Shown here: in pieces, positions 33,823-43,270 of the stretch | Layout: each line of letters starts with the position of its first letter | Position numbering within the stretch: position 1 is the stretch's first letter | Source: Pomphorhynchus laevis | Taxonomy: Eukaryota; Acanthocephala; Palaeacanthocephala; Echinorhynchida; Pomphorhynchidae | Direction: 5' to 3' | Length of the DNA: 64,000 nucleotides | NCBI GenBank assembly: GCA_012934845.2 | Contig: WNNJ02002339.1 | Location: 62,001-126,000 of the forward strand | Made by a program: the position numbers and the translations under genes | The notes under the pieces: model-generated | Told to the model about the DNA's origin: nothing | Databases searched by the model: none | Seen by the model: only the letters and a program-made list of their open reading frames with translations

Positions 33823-34239
33823 TTACACTGATATCATGCCTATTGAAGTCAAACGATCACTATAACTCATCATTTTACATCTTCGAACGAGCTTGCTGCC
33901 ACGACGTAGAATTCTATCCAAATTTCTCATTTCACCTCTTGTAGAAGGGAATGATGCCTGGATAGCATATTCGATATGGGGACGAACAAGCGCATTATAT
34001 AGCCGAGCAAAACACTGAGGAGATATTGACAAGAAACAAGTTTTAATTAGATAAATCATCTTCCTTGCTGAACAGCAACGTCTTTCAGTATCCATTCTAG
34101 TTTTAAATGACGATTGCATAAGTATGCCAAGATCACAAACCTGATTGGTCGAAATGATACTATATGTCCCGACACTATACAAGGAAGACACATTGGACCT
34201 GCCGAGACGAATGTGTGAGCACTTAGAAATGTTTAACAA
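33823..34239 (-). pseudogene. Family D ORF2 C-terminal region
   Basis: 138 codons in another frame: LNISKCSHIRLGRSN, QVCDLGILMQSSFKTRMDT, IYLIKTCFLSISPQCFARLY, LVRPHIEYAIQASFPS and RGSKLVRRCK. These are the usual blocks after the RT palm in CR1/Jockey-group proteins. Confidence 0.82.
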
Positions 34240-34257
34240 TACCCCAGTATTAACACT

Positions 34258-35676
34258 CTATGTATAAACCCTGTCAATGTCACGCTGTAAGTGAATATGG
34301 TCATCTGCAGATATAACCTCACACCAGATTTTGATGTCGTTAGCAAATGCTAAACACGGACAATCGAGCTGTGTGAGTAAACTGTTCATGAACATGTTAA
34401 ACAATAAAGGTCCTAGTACAGAACCCTGAGGAACTCCAGACGTAATTAAATGTGGTGAGGATAGGGTACTACCAACTCGTACTCTGAAAGATCTATTAGA
34501 TAGAAAATCTCTAATCCATCCTATAACTGAGCTATTAATGCCATAGCTGGCCACTGTTTGAATGAGGAGACTATGGGGAACACGATCAAACGCACGATTA
34601 AAATCGAACAGAATAACGTCAACTGCCTTTCTTTGAGACATAGATTCAATCCAGGCCTCACGGGCAGACAAAAGGTTGGTAAGGCAAGAACGTCCTTTTC
34701 TGAAGCCATGTTGCATAAAGCTATGCTGACCTGATATGCTCAAGTGTCTGAATATATGTTCGTGGATGATCCTTTCCAGTACCTTACACAAATGACTTGT
34801 AAGACTTATAGCTCGACAGTTTTCTGATATCCTCGGGTCACCCTTTTTGAATACCGGCACCACTATCGCACTCTTCCATTCAGACGGTACCTTCATGCTA
34901 TGCAGAGATGCCTGAAACAAGCTAGTGACCGAAGGAGCCAAATGTTGACTCAACACCCTGAGTAGATGCCGATGAATATCATCAGAATCTGAAGAAGATG
35001 AAGACGACAAATGTGATAACCTCCATGCCACATCATCCACATTGAATACAATGGAAGCACTAATGCATGTAGGAAAACTGACTGACTGAACACTATCTCC
35101 TATGGTCGAACTAGCATTATGTAGATCAAATGCATTAGCAAACTCATTAGCAACGTCAGAAGGGGAATCAAGTAACTTACCGTTTGATGATAATCTAGTG
35201 ATTGCACAATAAGTACGCGTACTTTGACGAACATATGACCAAAAGCGTTTGGGCGAGCTATTTAAAGATTGCACAATTTGGTCCTCATACTCCATACGTT
35301 TCTTAATTCTGAGGCGTTTATATGCATTGCGAGCAAGTTTGAATTGAGCAATCAAATTATCTTTGTGCCTACACTTTCTGAACAAAGTGTTGCGTCTTTT
35401 GAGAGCTTCACGTAGACTACTGTCAAACCACGGAGGTTTCTTATGAGCAGTTTTACGTATTAATCTACGAGGAGCAAAATAATCAGATATACGAATTAGT
35501 AAATCTCGAATGAAATGCCAACGTTCCTGGCTTTCAACATCACCACACTCAAAGTTCAACGAGGACACAAACTGTTGTAACATCTCAACATCAACATGAT
35601 GCCATGATCTCTTCGTCAATGAAGGTTCGGCATCAATTGCAAGAATATCTGAAGCTATAGTCAGCTTAAACACCAA
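34258..35676 (-). CDS. Family D ORF2, linker and reverse transcriptase (472 codons)
   Basis: Open from just after the endonuclease end (GGSDHCVLVFKL) through linker KKPPWFDSSLREALKRRN. The RT blocks are VVPVFKKGDPRISENCRAIS, LFDFNRAFDRVPHSLLIQTV and GVPQGSVLGPLLFNMF. The palm box reads FANDIKIW, with Asn where the first catalytic Asp of YADD belongs, so the enzyme would be inactive even though the frame is open. The C-terminal region follows at 34239-33823 after a break. Confidence 0.85.
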   Translation of the reverse strand: MVFKLTIASDILAIDAEPSLTKRSWHHVDVEMLQQFVSSLNFECGDVESQERWHFIRDLLIRISDYFAPRRLIRKTAHKKPPWFDSSLREALKRRNTLFRKCRHKDNLIAQFKLARNAYKRLRIKKRMEYEDQIVQSLNSSPKRFWSYVRQSTRTYCAITRLSSNGKLLDSPSDVANEFANAFDLHNASSTIGDSVQSVSFPTCISASIVFNVDDVAWRLSHLSSSSSSDSDDIHRHLLRVLSQHLAPSVTSLFQASLHSMKVPSEWKSAIVVPVFKKGDPRISENCRAISLTSHLCKVLERIIHEHIFRHLSISGQHSFMQHGFRKGRSCLTNLLSAREAWIESMSQRKAVDVILFDFNRAFDRVPHSLLIQTVASYGINSSVIGWIRDFLSNRSFRVRVGSTLSSPHLITSGVPQGSVLGPLLFNMFMNSLLTQLDCPCLAFANDIKIWCEVISADDHIHLQRDIDRVYT

Positions 35677-35830
35677 AACACAGTGATCACTTCCTCCTAT
35701 TGGAGGATTGTGGGATAGGTCACATATCTGACCATCTCTTTGAGAAAATACAAGATCAAGTATAGAACGTACGCTATCAGTGCAAAATCTAGTAGGAGCA
35801 GATACATGCTGAATGAGTAATCAGCTCATC

Positions 35831-35937
35831 ATTTAAAATGGCTAATCTGGGTGTTTAATAAAGAACACCCAATGAAACGTGGATGCTATATATAATAAGA
35901 TCATATTAAGCACTCACAAGTTCCTTCTCCATTTGAT
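35831..35937. repeat. Foreign 105-bp segment with hairpin inside family D endonuclease
   Basis: Non-coding stretch with stem GGGTGTT/AACACCC around TAATAAAG (35850-35871). It stands in place of the missing endonuclease middle (about 100 residues). It could be a small insertion or filler DNA at a deletion. Confidence 0.45.
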
Positions 35938-36281
35938 TATCTTACAATATTGCTAATAACGGTCCTATCCTGAACATAAAGTGCTACTCCACCACCCCTC
36001 TTAGGAGGGCATCTATCTGAACGTAATAATTGATAACCTGGAATAGATACTACGTTATGAAGAATGGCATCGTGTAACCACGTCTCAGAAATAGCCAACA
36101 CGTCTGTATGCATAGAATGCGTCCAAACTCTAACGTCATCAAGATTCGAAATTAAACTACGAATATTAGTGTAGCCAATGATAGGAGCACGTTGAGACGT
36201 GCAACCCTGAGAATGCACATCAGCATTCGGAATCAAACAATCGAAGCAAATGAGATCGCCATCGTTACGAGTGGACGCCAA
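35937..36281 (-). pseudogene. Family D ORF2 endonuclease N-terminal part
   Basis: 114 codons: IGYTNIRSLISNLDDVRVW, VLAISETWLHDAI, GYQLLRSDRC and KRGGGVALYVQ. This is the first half of an APE-type endonuclease. The frame overlaps the end of ORF1. There is no ATG at the beginning of the frame, so the true start is uncertain. Confidence 0.8.
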
Positions 36282-37156
36282 CGCACAAACGGCCTTTTCC
36301 AGACAACTCGAAAATCCAGAATAACTAGGTTATCTTCTCCCTCCAAAATGCGACGATTCAACTCAATCCTAGCTTCCCTCATCATGCTTCTTTCCTCCAT
36401 CGAATAATCAGGACGGATACGAACTATATCACCACGCAATTTGTTCGAAACAGACATCACGAATCCAGCCTGTTCATTAGTTTCAAATACCACCTTTAAC
36501 AACCTCGGGAAATCCAACCGCTTACCTAAACGATATAGACCAAGCACCTTAATTTGTCCGACAAAGTCGCGGCTCTCGCCTGCGCATATCTGAGTTAATA
36601 CGGAATGTACATGGTCTAAATCCGCGTACATTTTTCTCTGCTTGGTGTATGATTCGACACCTGGAAAGGTCAATTCTTCGCCTGCGGGGCTATTGCTGGA
36701 GATGCTCTGATGAACCTCTTCGGTCACTGTACCGCACATGCGTGAGTGCCAACTACCCATTGTCCAGATACGAAGCGACCTTGCCTGTTTGCTAGTATCT
36801 CTCGACCAATTGATAGGTGTACATAAAGTATCTTCTGAGGAAAGACAGAGTTTATTCAATGTCAAGTGATTCGATTGGTGAGGTTTTGAAGAGGATGAGA
36901 TCAACTTTGTGATCTGATTTCTGAGATCATCAATTTGTGCTCGGAGTTCATTGATTTGATATGTTGCACATAGCCCACACGTGAAATGGCTACTGTTCAC
37001 TGCCTGATATTTAATATAGTGAACAAGGATGCTCCAGCATCGACAATCTTATTGATAGCAAGCCACCTTTTTTTCAGAATATTGCACTGTTTGGTCAGAG
37101 ACACGCTGTTTTCTGCGCCTGTTTGCCACCGTTATTTTCGTCATTGTCGGCTTCAT
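36233..37156 (-). pseudogene. Family D ORF1 protein, one stop
   Basis: ATG 37156 gives a basic N-terminus (ITVANRRRKQRVSDQTVQY). An in-frame stop (near 37053) falls just before the zinc cluster (CRCWSILVHYIK and SSHFTCGLCATYQIN). Then come a coiled-coil segment (ELRAQIDDLRNQITKL), a linker, and the C-terminal domain (LGLYRLGKRLDFPRLLKVVF, YSMEERSMMREARIELNRR, LDFRVVWKRPFVRW). From 37000 the frame is open to 36233 (255 codons). Confidence 0.78.
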
Positions 37157-37304
37157 TATGGATGTCCAATGATTGTATGTTATGTACTTTATGTTTCGTA
37201 CTTCTCGTCCTAATGTAACTCGTACGCGGAAGTTGGTGTAAAGTAGGTTTGATTAATTGTAAGATAATCCCGGTAACTAGTCAAGCAATTCGTAATTTTA
37301 TCGT

Positions 37305-37365
37305 AAGGTTGTCGTGAGGGTTTCGTGATGTTGTCGTGAGGGTTTCGTGAGGTTGTCGTGATTTA
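37305..37365 (+). repeat. Short tandem repeat GGTTGTCGTGAGGGTTTCGTGA
   Basis: A unit of about 20 bp (TTGTCGTGAGGGTTTCGTGA) occurs twice plus a part. A second small array follows (ATTCAATAATCG, three times, 37384-37424). Both arrays lead directly into the hammerhead region. Confidence 0.7.
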
Positions 37366-37442
37366 ATAACCGTACATGATTCAATAATCGTACATTCAAT
37401 AATCGCACAAGATTCAATAATCGACAGAACGAAAACTAGTAC

Positions 37443-37515
37443 CGTTTCTTCATTATTTTGATTCATCAGTGCCAGGTACCTCACACTACTGGATGCAGAG
37501 GAGGGCCGGCAAACG
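37443..37515 (-). ncRNA. Hammerhead ribozyme, minimal type I fold (copy 1)
   Basis: Read on the minus strand. CGTT (37515-37512) supplies the 5' side of stem III and the cleavage site GUU. TGCCGG (37511-37506) pairs with CTGGCA (37475-37470) to form stem I around a 30-nt loop. The core CTGATGA follows (37469-37463). Stem II is ATCA/TGAA around AAATAA, and the core GAAA with ACG (37448-37443) closes stem III with CGT. All universally required core bases are present. Stem II is slightly eroded; copy 2 has the fully paired GTCA/TGAC. Known hammerheads of this shape occur in retrozymes and in terminal repeats of Penelope-like elements. Self-cleavage here is an inference. Confidence 0.72.
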
Positions 37516-37664
37516 ACACTTGTATGTCAAAACATACAAAGAGCTAGAAAATTTGTAGCAAACTAAGTATTTATTACATGCTTCACCAAAAGAATCATTA
37601 ACCAAGATCACTGGCTAATGCTAGCGCATCCTCTCTATTTATCTGCCAACTTATTATATTTTAC

Positions 37665-37911
37665 GAGAAAATGAGAGATTTCCGTGAGAAATTTTTTGTA
37701 TATCGATGTGGCAGCCACGAAAGAATCGACAAAACGATAACTAGTACCGTTTCGTCATTATTTTGACTTATCAGTGCCAGGTAGCTCCCACTACTGGATG
37801 TAGAGGAAGACTGTCTGACGAAATGGTTATAGTTATCGTTTTGTGGATTCTTTCGTGGCTGCCACATCGATATACAAATAATTTCTCACGGAAATCTCTC
37901 ATTTTTTCGTA
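37665..37911. repeat. Foldback around hammerhead copy 2
   Basis: Left arm about 37665-37760 and right arm about 37816-37911 are reverse complements (AATGAGAGATTTCCGTGAGA against TCTCACGGAAATCTCTCATT, and TGTGGCAGCCACGAAAGAAT against its complement). Copy 2 of the hammerhead occupies the loop. The arms are about 90% alike. Confidence 0.8.
37748..37820 (-). ncRNA. Hammerhead ribozyme relic (copy 2)
   Basis: 305 bp from copy 1, in the same orientation. CTGATAA (37774-37768) has A for the essential G8. Stem II is GTCA/TGAC around AAATAA, fully paired. GAAACG (37753-37748) is intact and a CGTC lies at 37820-37817, but the stem I partner (AGACAG) no longer pairs with CTGGCA. The cleavage strand falls at the junction of the foldback described below, which probably replaced it. 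Likely inactive. Confidence 0.6.
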
Positions 37912-37920
37912 AAAGATTCA

Positions 37921-38099
37921 ATAAGAAAATTGTCAGGTTTCCAAATTTTTTAACATTATGAATTTTTATTTTTTTAATTTTTATATAAATTGTTCATTAT
38001 TCTATAATTATTTTTAGGCTCCCGCAAATGGGTCTATGCATATTTCACAGTAAATATAATAATAAGATAAAAACGCTCATCCAATTGAAGCTATTCCAG
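37921..38099. other. Short AT-rich spacer
   Basis: No feature seen between the hammerhead region and the C-terminus of I-2. Confidence 0.4.
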
Positions 38100-39300
38100 T
38101 CATCGCGTTCCCCATGGGTCGAGTAAATTCACCGATTTGAGTTCGTGGAGACTACACGCAGCACGAAATAGAACTCGCGAGTGTGATGCTTAATCGTCGT
38201 CGTAAGTGCGGGATCATATCGTTATAGCTTCGTTGTAGCTTGGAGGACATTTTTGCATTAATTGTCTGCGTGAGTCGTGTCGCCGTCGAACCGAAACCTC
38301 TAGTAGCTGCCAAATAGTAAGAAAGACGAGTGTTCAATATCACTGATCCGTTCCTGATACTCGTTTTTTTGTTCTCCTGGTAGTTAAAACTTGCATCGAC
38401 AGTGTTCAGGTGATAATATGGAGCCAAGTGGTTAAATATACAGACATCGATAAATGTCCGCTCTAATATTGAAATCCAAAATCATTTGCAACGGGCTGGA
38501 GTAAGGATTCAATCGCTACCCCATTGCAAATATCAGATCAGGCGGAGGCCAAAACACCTCTTATCTCATTGTGACTTATAATTGGGAGATCCCCCCTTCT
38601 GCATGACAATGCATGGGTTAGGCAGAGATCATCTCCGCATGCGTACTTTGTCGGCAGGCTAGATAGGACCAGTTATATTTTGCATCAGCATTATCCTGAA
38701 ATTCGAGTTTGGTCATGTCAAATCCCAATGCCTTAAGAGGTTTCGTTTGAAGCCAGCTTGAAGCCCCTTTTACGGATGCGCACTTTAGGAGCTGTATATT
38801 TGGACTTGAAGCACGTTCACGTAGATCATCAAGTAGTGAAGCGGAGCGCATTCTGTTATCACTAGTAATATCTTTCAAAGCGTGGTTCTGAAACACATCA
38901 ACTTCGAGAATGTTATCCGACAGGTCGAAAGCTCTACATAACCACACTGAAGTGTTGAACACGAACTGAGTGTCTACGCAATAATCTCGAAGACCCACAC
39001 ATCCTTAACATAAAGGGAGACTACAAATCAACTGTTCATTCTCGTCTAGTGTGTGCCCAAACACATAGGAAGCAAATTGCCCGAATATAAGCTGTCTGAT
39101 TTCAGATAAGCAACCTGGACCACACTGGGTAGTCATGCATAAATGCAGCCACTTTGATTGGGTTGCCTCTACGTAGGCAACATATGCTGACTGGGCATCA
39201 AACTTTGCGCCATTGACAAGTTTCCTGGTCATGCAAGACCACTTGGATATGAGCTCATCACTCATTTTCTTATTAAATTCAGTACTCCATCATGTGATCC
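38100..39300 (-). pseudogene. I-2: C-terminal half of an RT/nuclease-class element
   Basis: On the minus strand, 39265-39005 gives the thumb-like part (VNGAKFDAQSAYVAYVEATQ and SKWLHLCM). Then 38998-38618 gives VGLRDYC-type codons, LLKCASVKGASSWLQTKPL and FQDNADAKYNW. After a gap come LSCRRGDLPIISHNEIRG (near 38600), RTFIDVCIFN and PYYHLNTVDASFNYQE, and last ATRGFGSTATRLTQTINAKM with RRRLSITLASSI (38427-38152). The order (RT thumb, KGAS.WL block, LSC...HNE zinc/nuclease region, F.DVR.FN, GG.G...T) is that of uncharacterised RT proteins common in invertebrate genomes. Broken into at least three frames; the RT itself is absent. Confidence 0.65.
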
Positions 39301-40289
39301 CAGCAGATTGACCCCCTGTCTCAATAAGGGTTAGTCGCTCTACAAGATGCGATTCTTATCATTTGAGAGAGATATACTCGACATAAGAAGATCGCGATAA
39401 ATTAGTATAGAGAATTTAATGAAAACAATTTAAACTTTTATCAAGCTTTCAAGCTTTTTTCATTTTGCAATAAATTTTTTGTTAAAAAATTATTACAAAC
39501 AGTATCAAATGAGCTACAAGCTCGTGTTGCTTACAGAACATGATAAAAAACGTCAGCAAATAAAGAATTCAATCAAAAAGAAGTCTCAAATGCCTTCCTT
39601 TTAATTTATTTAATAATCAATTAAATTATTATTTATTAAAATAATAATCATGAACTTTTACATACACATTCGATTAGTTTGTTGTCTAGTTTATCTTGGA
39701 GATTAATGGATAATGGGAACGGTTACCATAATATGATAGATAGTCAACACTAGTAATCTATACATTAGGCTTAATCGATTAATAAATGTGAACTTTTAAT
39801 AGCTATAATAAATTATAACGGCTTTTCAACAATGAGTGATTTTGATATAATAGCTTATCTTAATGATAAGCTACGTCTATTTGCATTAGCAGTGATCATC
39901 AGCCATTGATAAGCCTCTATTATATCTGATATAAATAATTCTAAACATTGAATGTTTTCTGTTTCGAAATTTATTTATCTGCTCGCACATGAGAGCAGAT
40001 AAAAAAATAATTGGAGTGGGATTGTATATACGACTATTATAGGTAGTCGATAGTATTGCGGTAGCTAGTGAATAGAGGTAGGTATTTAATTCGGTAAAAC
40101 TCTCATTCTCAATTCAGGGGAAGAGTTGGATAGATGCCTGAAAGAAGGCCACCCTGATGGGATCAAAGTGAAACCTTCTCAGCAACGTATCTTCCTCTAA
40201 CCGCCAACGAATTAGGTCATGAGAGGTGGTCTGTTGTTGGCGCGCCTGCTCAGTGCAAATGGGTTTTAACAACCACATCTTAATAATAA
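39301..40289. other. AT-rich spacer before B-3
   Basis: About 990 bases. The first 700 are AT-rich with no frame. The last 200 (40080-40280) are less AT-rich, end in TGGCGCGCCTGCTCAGTG and may be an unrecognised element end or short non-coding repeat. No tRNA cloverleaf was found by eye. Confidence 0.4.
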
Positions 40290-40294
40290 TACAA

Positions 40295-40335
40295 ATTTAT
40301 TTAATGTGGCAAATGCGTACAAGCTGTACGCTTAC
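40295..40335 (-). promoter_or_regulatory. 3' UTR stem-loop of family B (B-3), with compensatory change
   Basis: GCGTAC (40315-40320) pairs with GTACGC (40326-40331) around AAGCT. Against B-1 and B-2 (GCGTGC/GCACGC), one base pair has changed on both sides, so pairing is kept. Confidence 0.72.
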
Positions 40336-40377
40336 AAGTCCACAAACAAAAATGAGAAAGTCAAGCAGTTAAATTGT

Positions 40378-43270
40378 TCAGATGGGATCGGATTTGTCGT
40401 TTGAAGCACTGCAGGGAAGTTGATTGGCGTATATGAATGGGCAGATGATTCTACGATAGAGGAGCAGCCACCAGGAAGGAGCGGAGTCCAAAGGAGGTAG
40501 AGTAGTTTGGGACATGTAAAAGAAGGGAATTACAGGAACGCAAGGAACAGTAAACAGGACGGGAATTATCAAGAAAAGGAAGGTTGAGAAATGAAGGGGT
40601 ATGAAAAGTTACAAGGCGGAAAGCAACGATAAGAAGACGAATTTGAACACGACAATAAATTGTAGGCAAATCGAGAGAAGCAAGATGGTAGGATGTGTGA
40701 TCAAAACGACGAAGACGGAGGAGAATTCGGACAGCTGCGTTGACGATGCGTTGTAGGGGAAGAAGAGTAGATTTAGATGAGTTGGAAAATAGACTAAGAC
40801 AATAATCGAGTCTAGAAAAAAAGGAGAGATGATATGAGAGTCATACAAGAAGGGAAATCGATCAATCTACGAACTTGACGGAGGTTGCGAAGTATCAAGG
40901 TAGATGAGCGTACTTTATCTCTAACGAAAGGTTTAAGTGAAAGTCGGTTGTCAAAATGGAAGTCTAGGAAAACGAGATTATCAACGATAGGAAGAATTGT
41001 AGAATTTAATGATACGGAGGGAAGTTCGAAGCCGAGGCGTCGAGGTAGGATCCACATAATTTTGGATTTATCAGGATTCAGAGAAAGGCGAAGAAAAGAA
41101 AGATGATTGGAAATTGAGACAAGACAGTCGGAAGCAGAAACACTAAGATCGCGAATACGATAAACAGGTGCATGAGCATAGATGAGAATGTCATCAGCAT
41201 ATTGCATAACATGGAAGTTAAATTTATGAGAAATCGAAGACAAATCACCAAGAAGAAGAGAGAAAAGTATAGGGCCTAATACGGAGCCTTGCGGAACACC
41301 GGACGGAATGGACGAAGGATGGGAAAGAGAAGAGTTAGAATATACGCGAAATGTACGGTTTGATAGATATGAAGAAAACCATGATACAGTTGGTAAAGAG
41401 AAGCCATAATCATGACGAAGGCGATGGAGAAGAATCGAGTGATCGACGATGTCAAAAGCAGACGATAGATCAAGAGAAACTATGACACTACATAATTTAT
41501 GATCGCGCGATATGAGTAAGTCGTTATAAACTTTAAGACATGCAATTTCGGTAGAGTAATTAGAGCGAAAAGCGGCTTGGAAGGGAGGAAATAAGTTAGA
41601 GGAATAGAGATATGTATTAACTTGCTTAAGAACGATACGCTCAAGGAGTTTAGAGAGGGTTTAGAGAAGTGAGATAGGACGGTACGAAGATGGTAGTGAA
41701 GAGTCGAGAGATTGCTTTTTGATGATAGGACGAACAGTGGCGCATTTCCAGATGGAAGGAAATGTACAGCTACGGATGGACGAGTTGAACAATGTGGTTA
41801 GGAAGGGTAAGATAAAAGTGCAGATATTTTTAAGTAAGTGAGTGGGAATTGGGTCAGAAGGAGAGGTTTTATTAGGTAATGACAGCAGAACCGAAGAAAC
41901 TTCATCAGACGAAACGGGAAGAAGGTGGAATAGTTCTGGGAGGGAAGTATTTAAAGATAAGAGTGGGTACAAGGGGGCTATGGGTAGTAGGGAAAGTAAA
42001 TTAGATAGCTTAGTTTGTAGATAAGAAGAAAATTATCAGAATTTATATTACAAGGGGTAGATGATCGTGAAAGAATTGAGTTTAAGATTTTCCAATGAGA
42101 TTTAGAGTTGGAAGATGACTCGAGTTGATTTCGCCAAAAGAGAGTACGTTTAGTACGTATAAGAATGAGATGTGAACGGCGTTGAGAAAAGTAGGAATCA
42201 CGAAGATTTGGAGGGAGTGAGTTGGGTGAACGTTTAAGAAAGCGTTTATACATACGAAAAAAGTGACGGAGTCGACGCTTAGAAAGACTACAGTCAGAAT
42301 CGAACCAGGGAGCATGGCGCAAGCGCTGGGAACGTCGAAGTCGACTAGGTAGAAGGTTATTGAGGATCGACGTAAGTTCAGAATTAAACAGAATGCAGAG
42401 ATCATCGGGAGAGAGATAGTTAAGAGGAAGTGAAAAGAGTGAAGAATTGAGTAAGGATGTGCAGAGAATAGGGATATCGAGAAGCTTCCAGGGTCGACTT
42501 GGTGTAGATAATGGTAAAGGCGGAGAAGGAGGATGGGGACGAGTAAGAGTAAGAGTGACAAGGAAATGATCGGACAAACCAGGATCAGTAATTGACAAGG
42601 AGGTATAGTCATTGAAGCAGTTAGGAACAGCAATGATGTCGAGAGCACCGCCGAGAATATGAGTTGGGCTTGTTGAAAGTAATTTATAGTTAAAATCAGA
42701 AAAAAAGATTAGTTAAAGTGATAGAGTCAGAGTCAGACGGGCGATCAAGACGAATGTTAAAGTCACCGAGAACAAAAGAAGGAGTATAAGACAATGAACA
42801 GTGAGACATTAGATCTGCAAGGTCGTTAAAGAAGATACGTGATGGGCAACTGAACCTGGACGGTATACAATCACAAGTTCCAGAGGGAAAGGCGTTGATA
42901 ATCTGCATATGAGTAATTCGAACGAAGTGTAACGGATGTTAACGTTGATTTTACGTAAAGACATTGGGTGACGATCAATGGCAACAATACCGCCATGGTT
43001 AGACGCAGTAGATGTATGAGATGTAATTTGACGAGCTGATTCAACTAGAGAACAACCAGAGCGACATAGACGACGAATAGCAAGATCGTCAGAGTCAGAG
43101 TGCCAGGATTCGGTAATGCAGAGAATATCGATAGATAATTGATCGAAGATATCGAGAAGCATATCAGCTTTATGAAGAATGGAGCGAGTATTGAATAGAC
43201 TAAGACGAAAAGTATGCTTAGGGGCGAGATCGACTAGCGAAGAGGACAAGGGGGAGAGATGGGACGCCAT
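40378..43270 (-). pseudogene. Family B ORF2, copy B-3
   Basis: ATG 43270. The endonuclease is in two frames (43270-42809 and on to 42598): SLFNTRSILHK, ITESWHSDSDD, VLGDFNIRLDRP, LSDHFLVTLTL. The linker and pre-RT region run 42598-41661. The RT holds VPQGS-type and MQYADDILIYAHAP boxes (41243 onward). The C-terminus is in 40669-40378. At least six frame changes, so older or less constrained than B-2. Confidence 0.85.

Larger units (their letters stand above)
33700..37260 (-). mobile_element. LINE family D
   Basis: CR1-group LINE on the minus strand. ORF1 is 37156-36233; ORF2 starts near 36281 and continues to about 33780. The endonuclease middle (GDFN block) is missing and is replaced by about 105 bases at 35835-35937. 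The last RT part (472 codons) is intact in frame. The 3' end is decayed and no tail is recognised. Confidence 0.85.
37424..37827 (-). repeat. Tandem direct repeat with hammerhead in each unit (305-bp period)
   Basis: About 85 bp at 37424-37508 recurs at 37728-37814 (CAGAACGAAAACTAGTACC against CAAAACGATAACTAGTACC, then TCAGTGCCAGGTA and ACTACTGGATG). The 220 bp between the two copies have no coding potential that I can see. A monomer of about 305 nt bounded by two hammerheads in the same orientation is the layout of retrozyme-like repeats. Confidence 0.65.

Noticed and set aside
37305-37424. Short tandem repeats as a CRISPR-like array
   Set aside because: Units are too short and there are no regular unique spacers. 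The setting is eukaryotic.
40080-40280. Possible tRNA or other Pol III gene
   Set aside because: No cloverleaf or clear A/B boxes could be drawn by eye.
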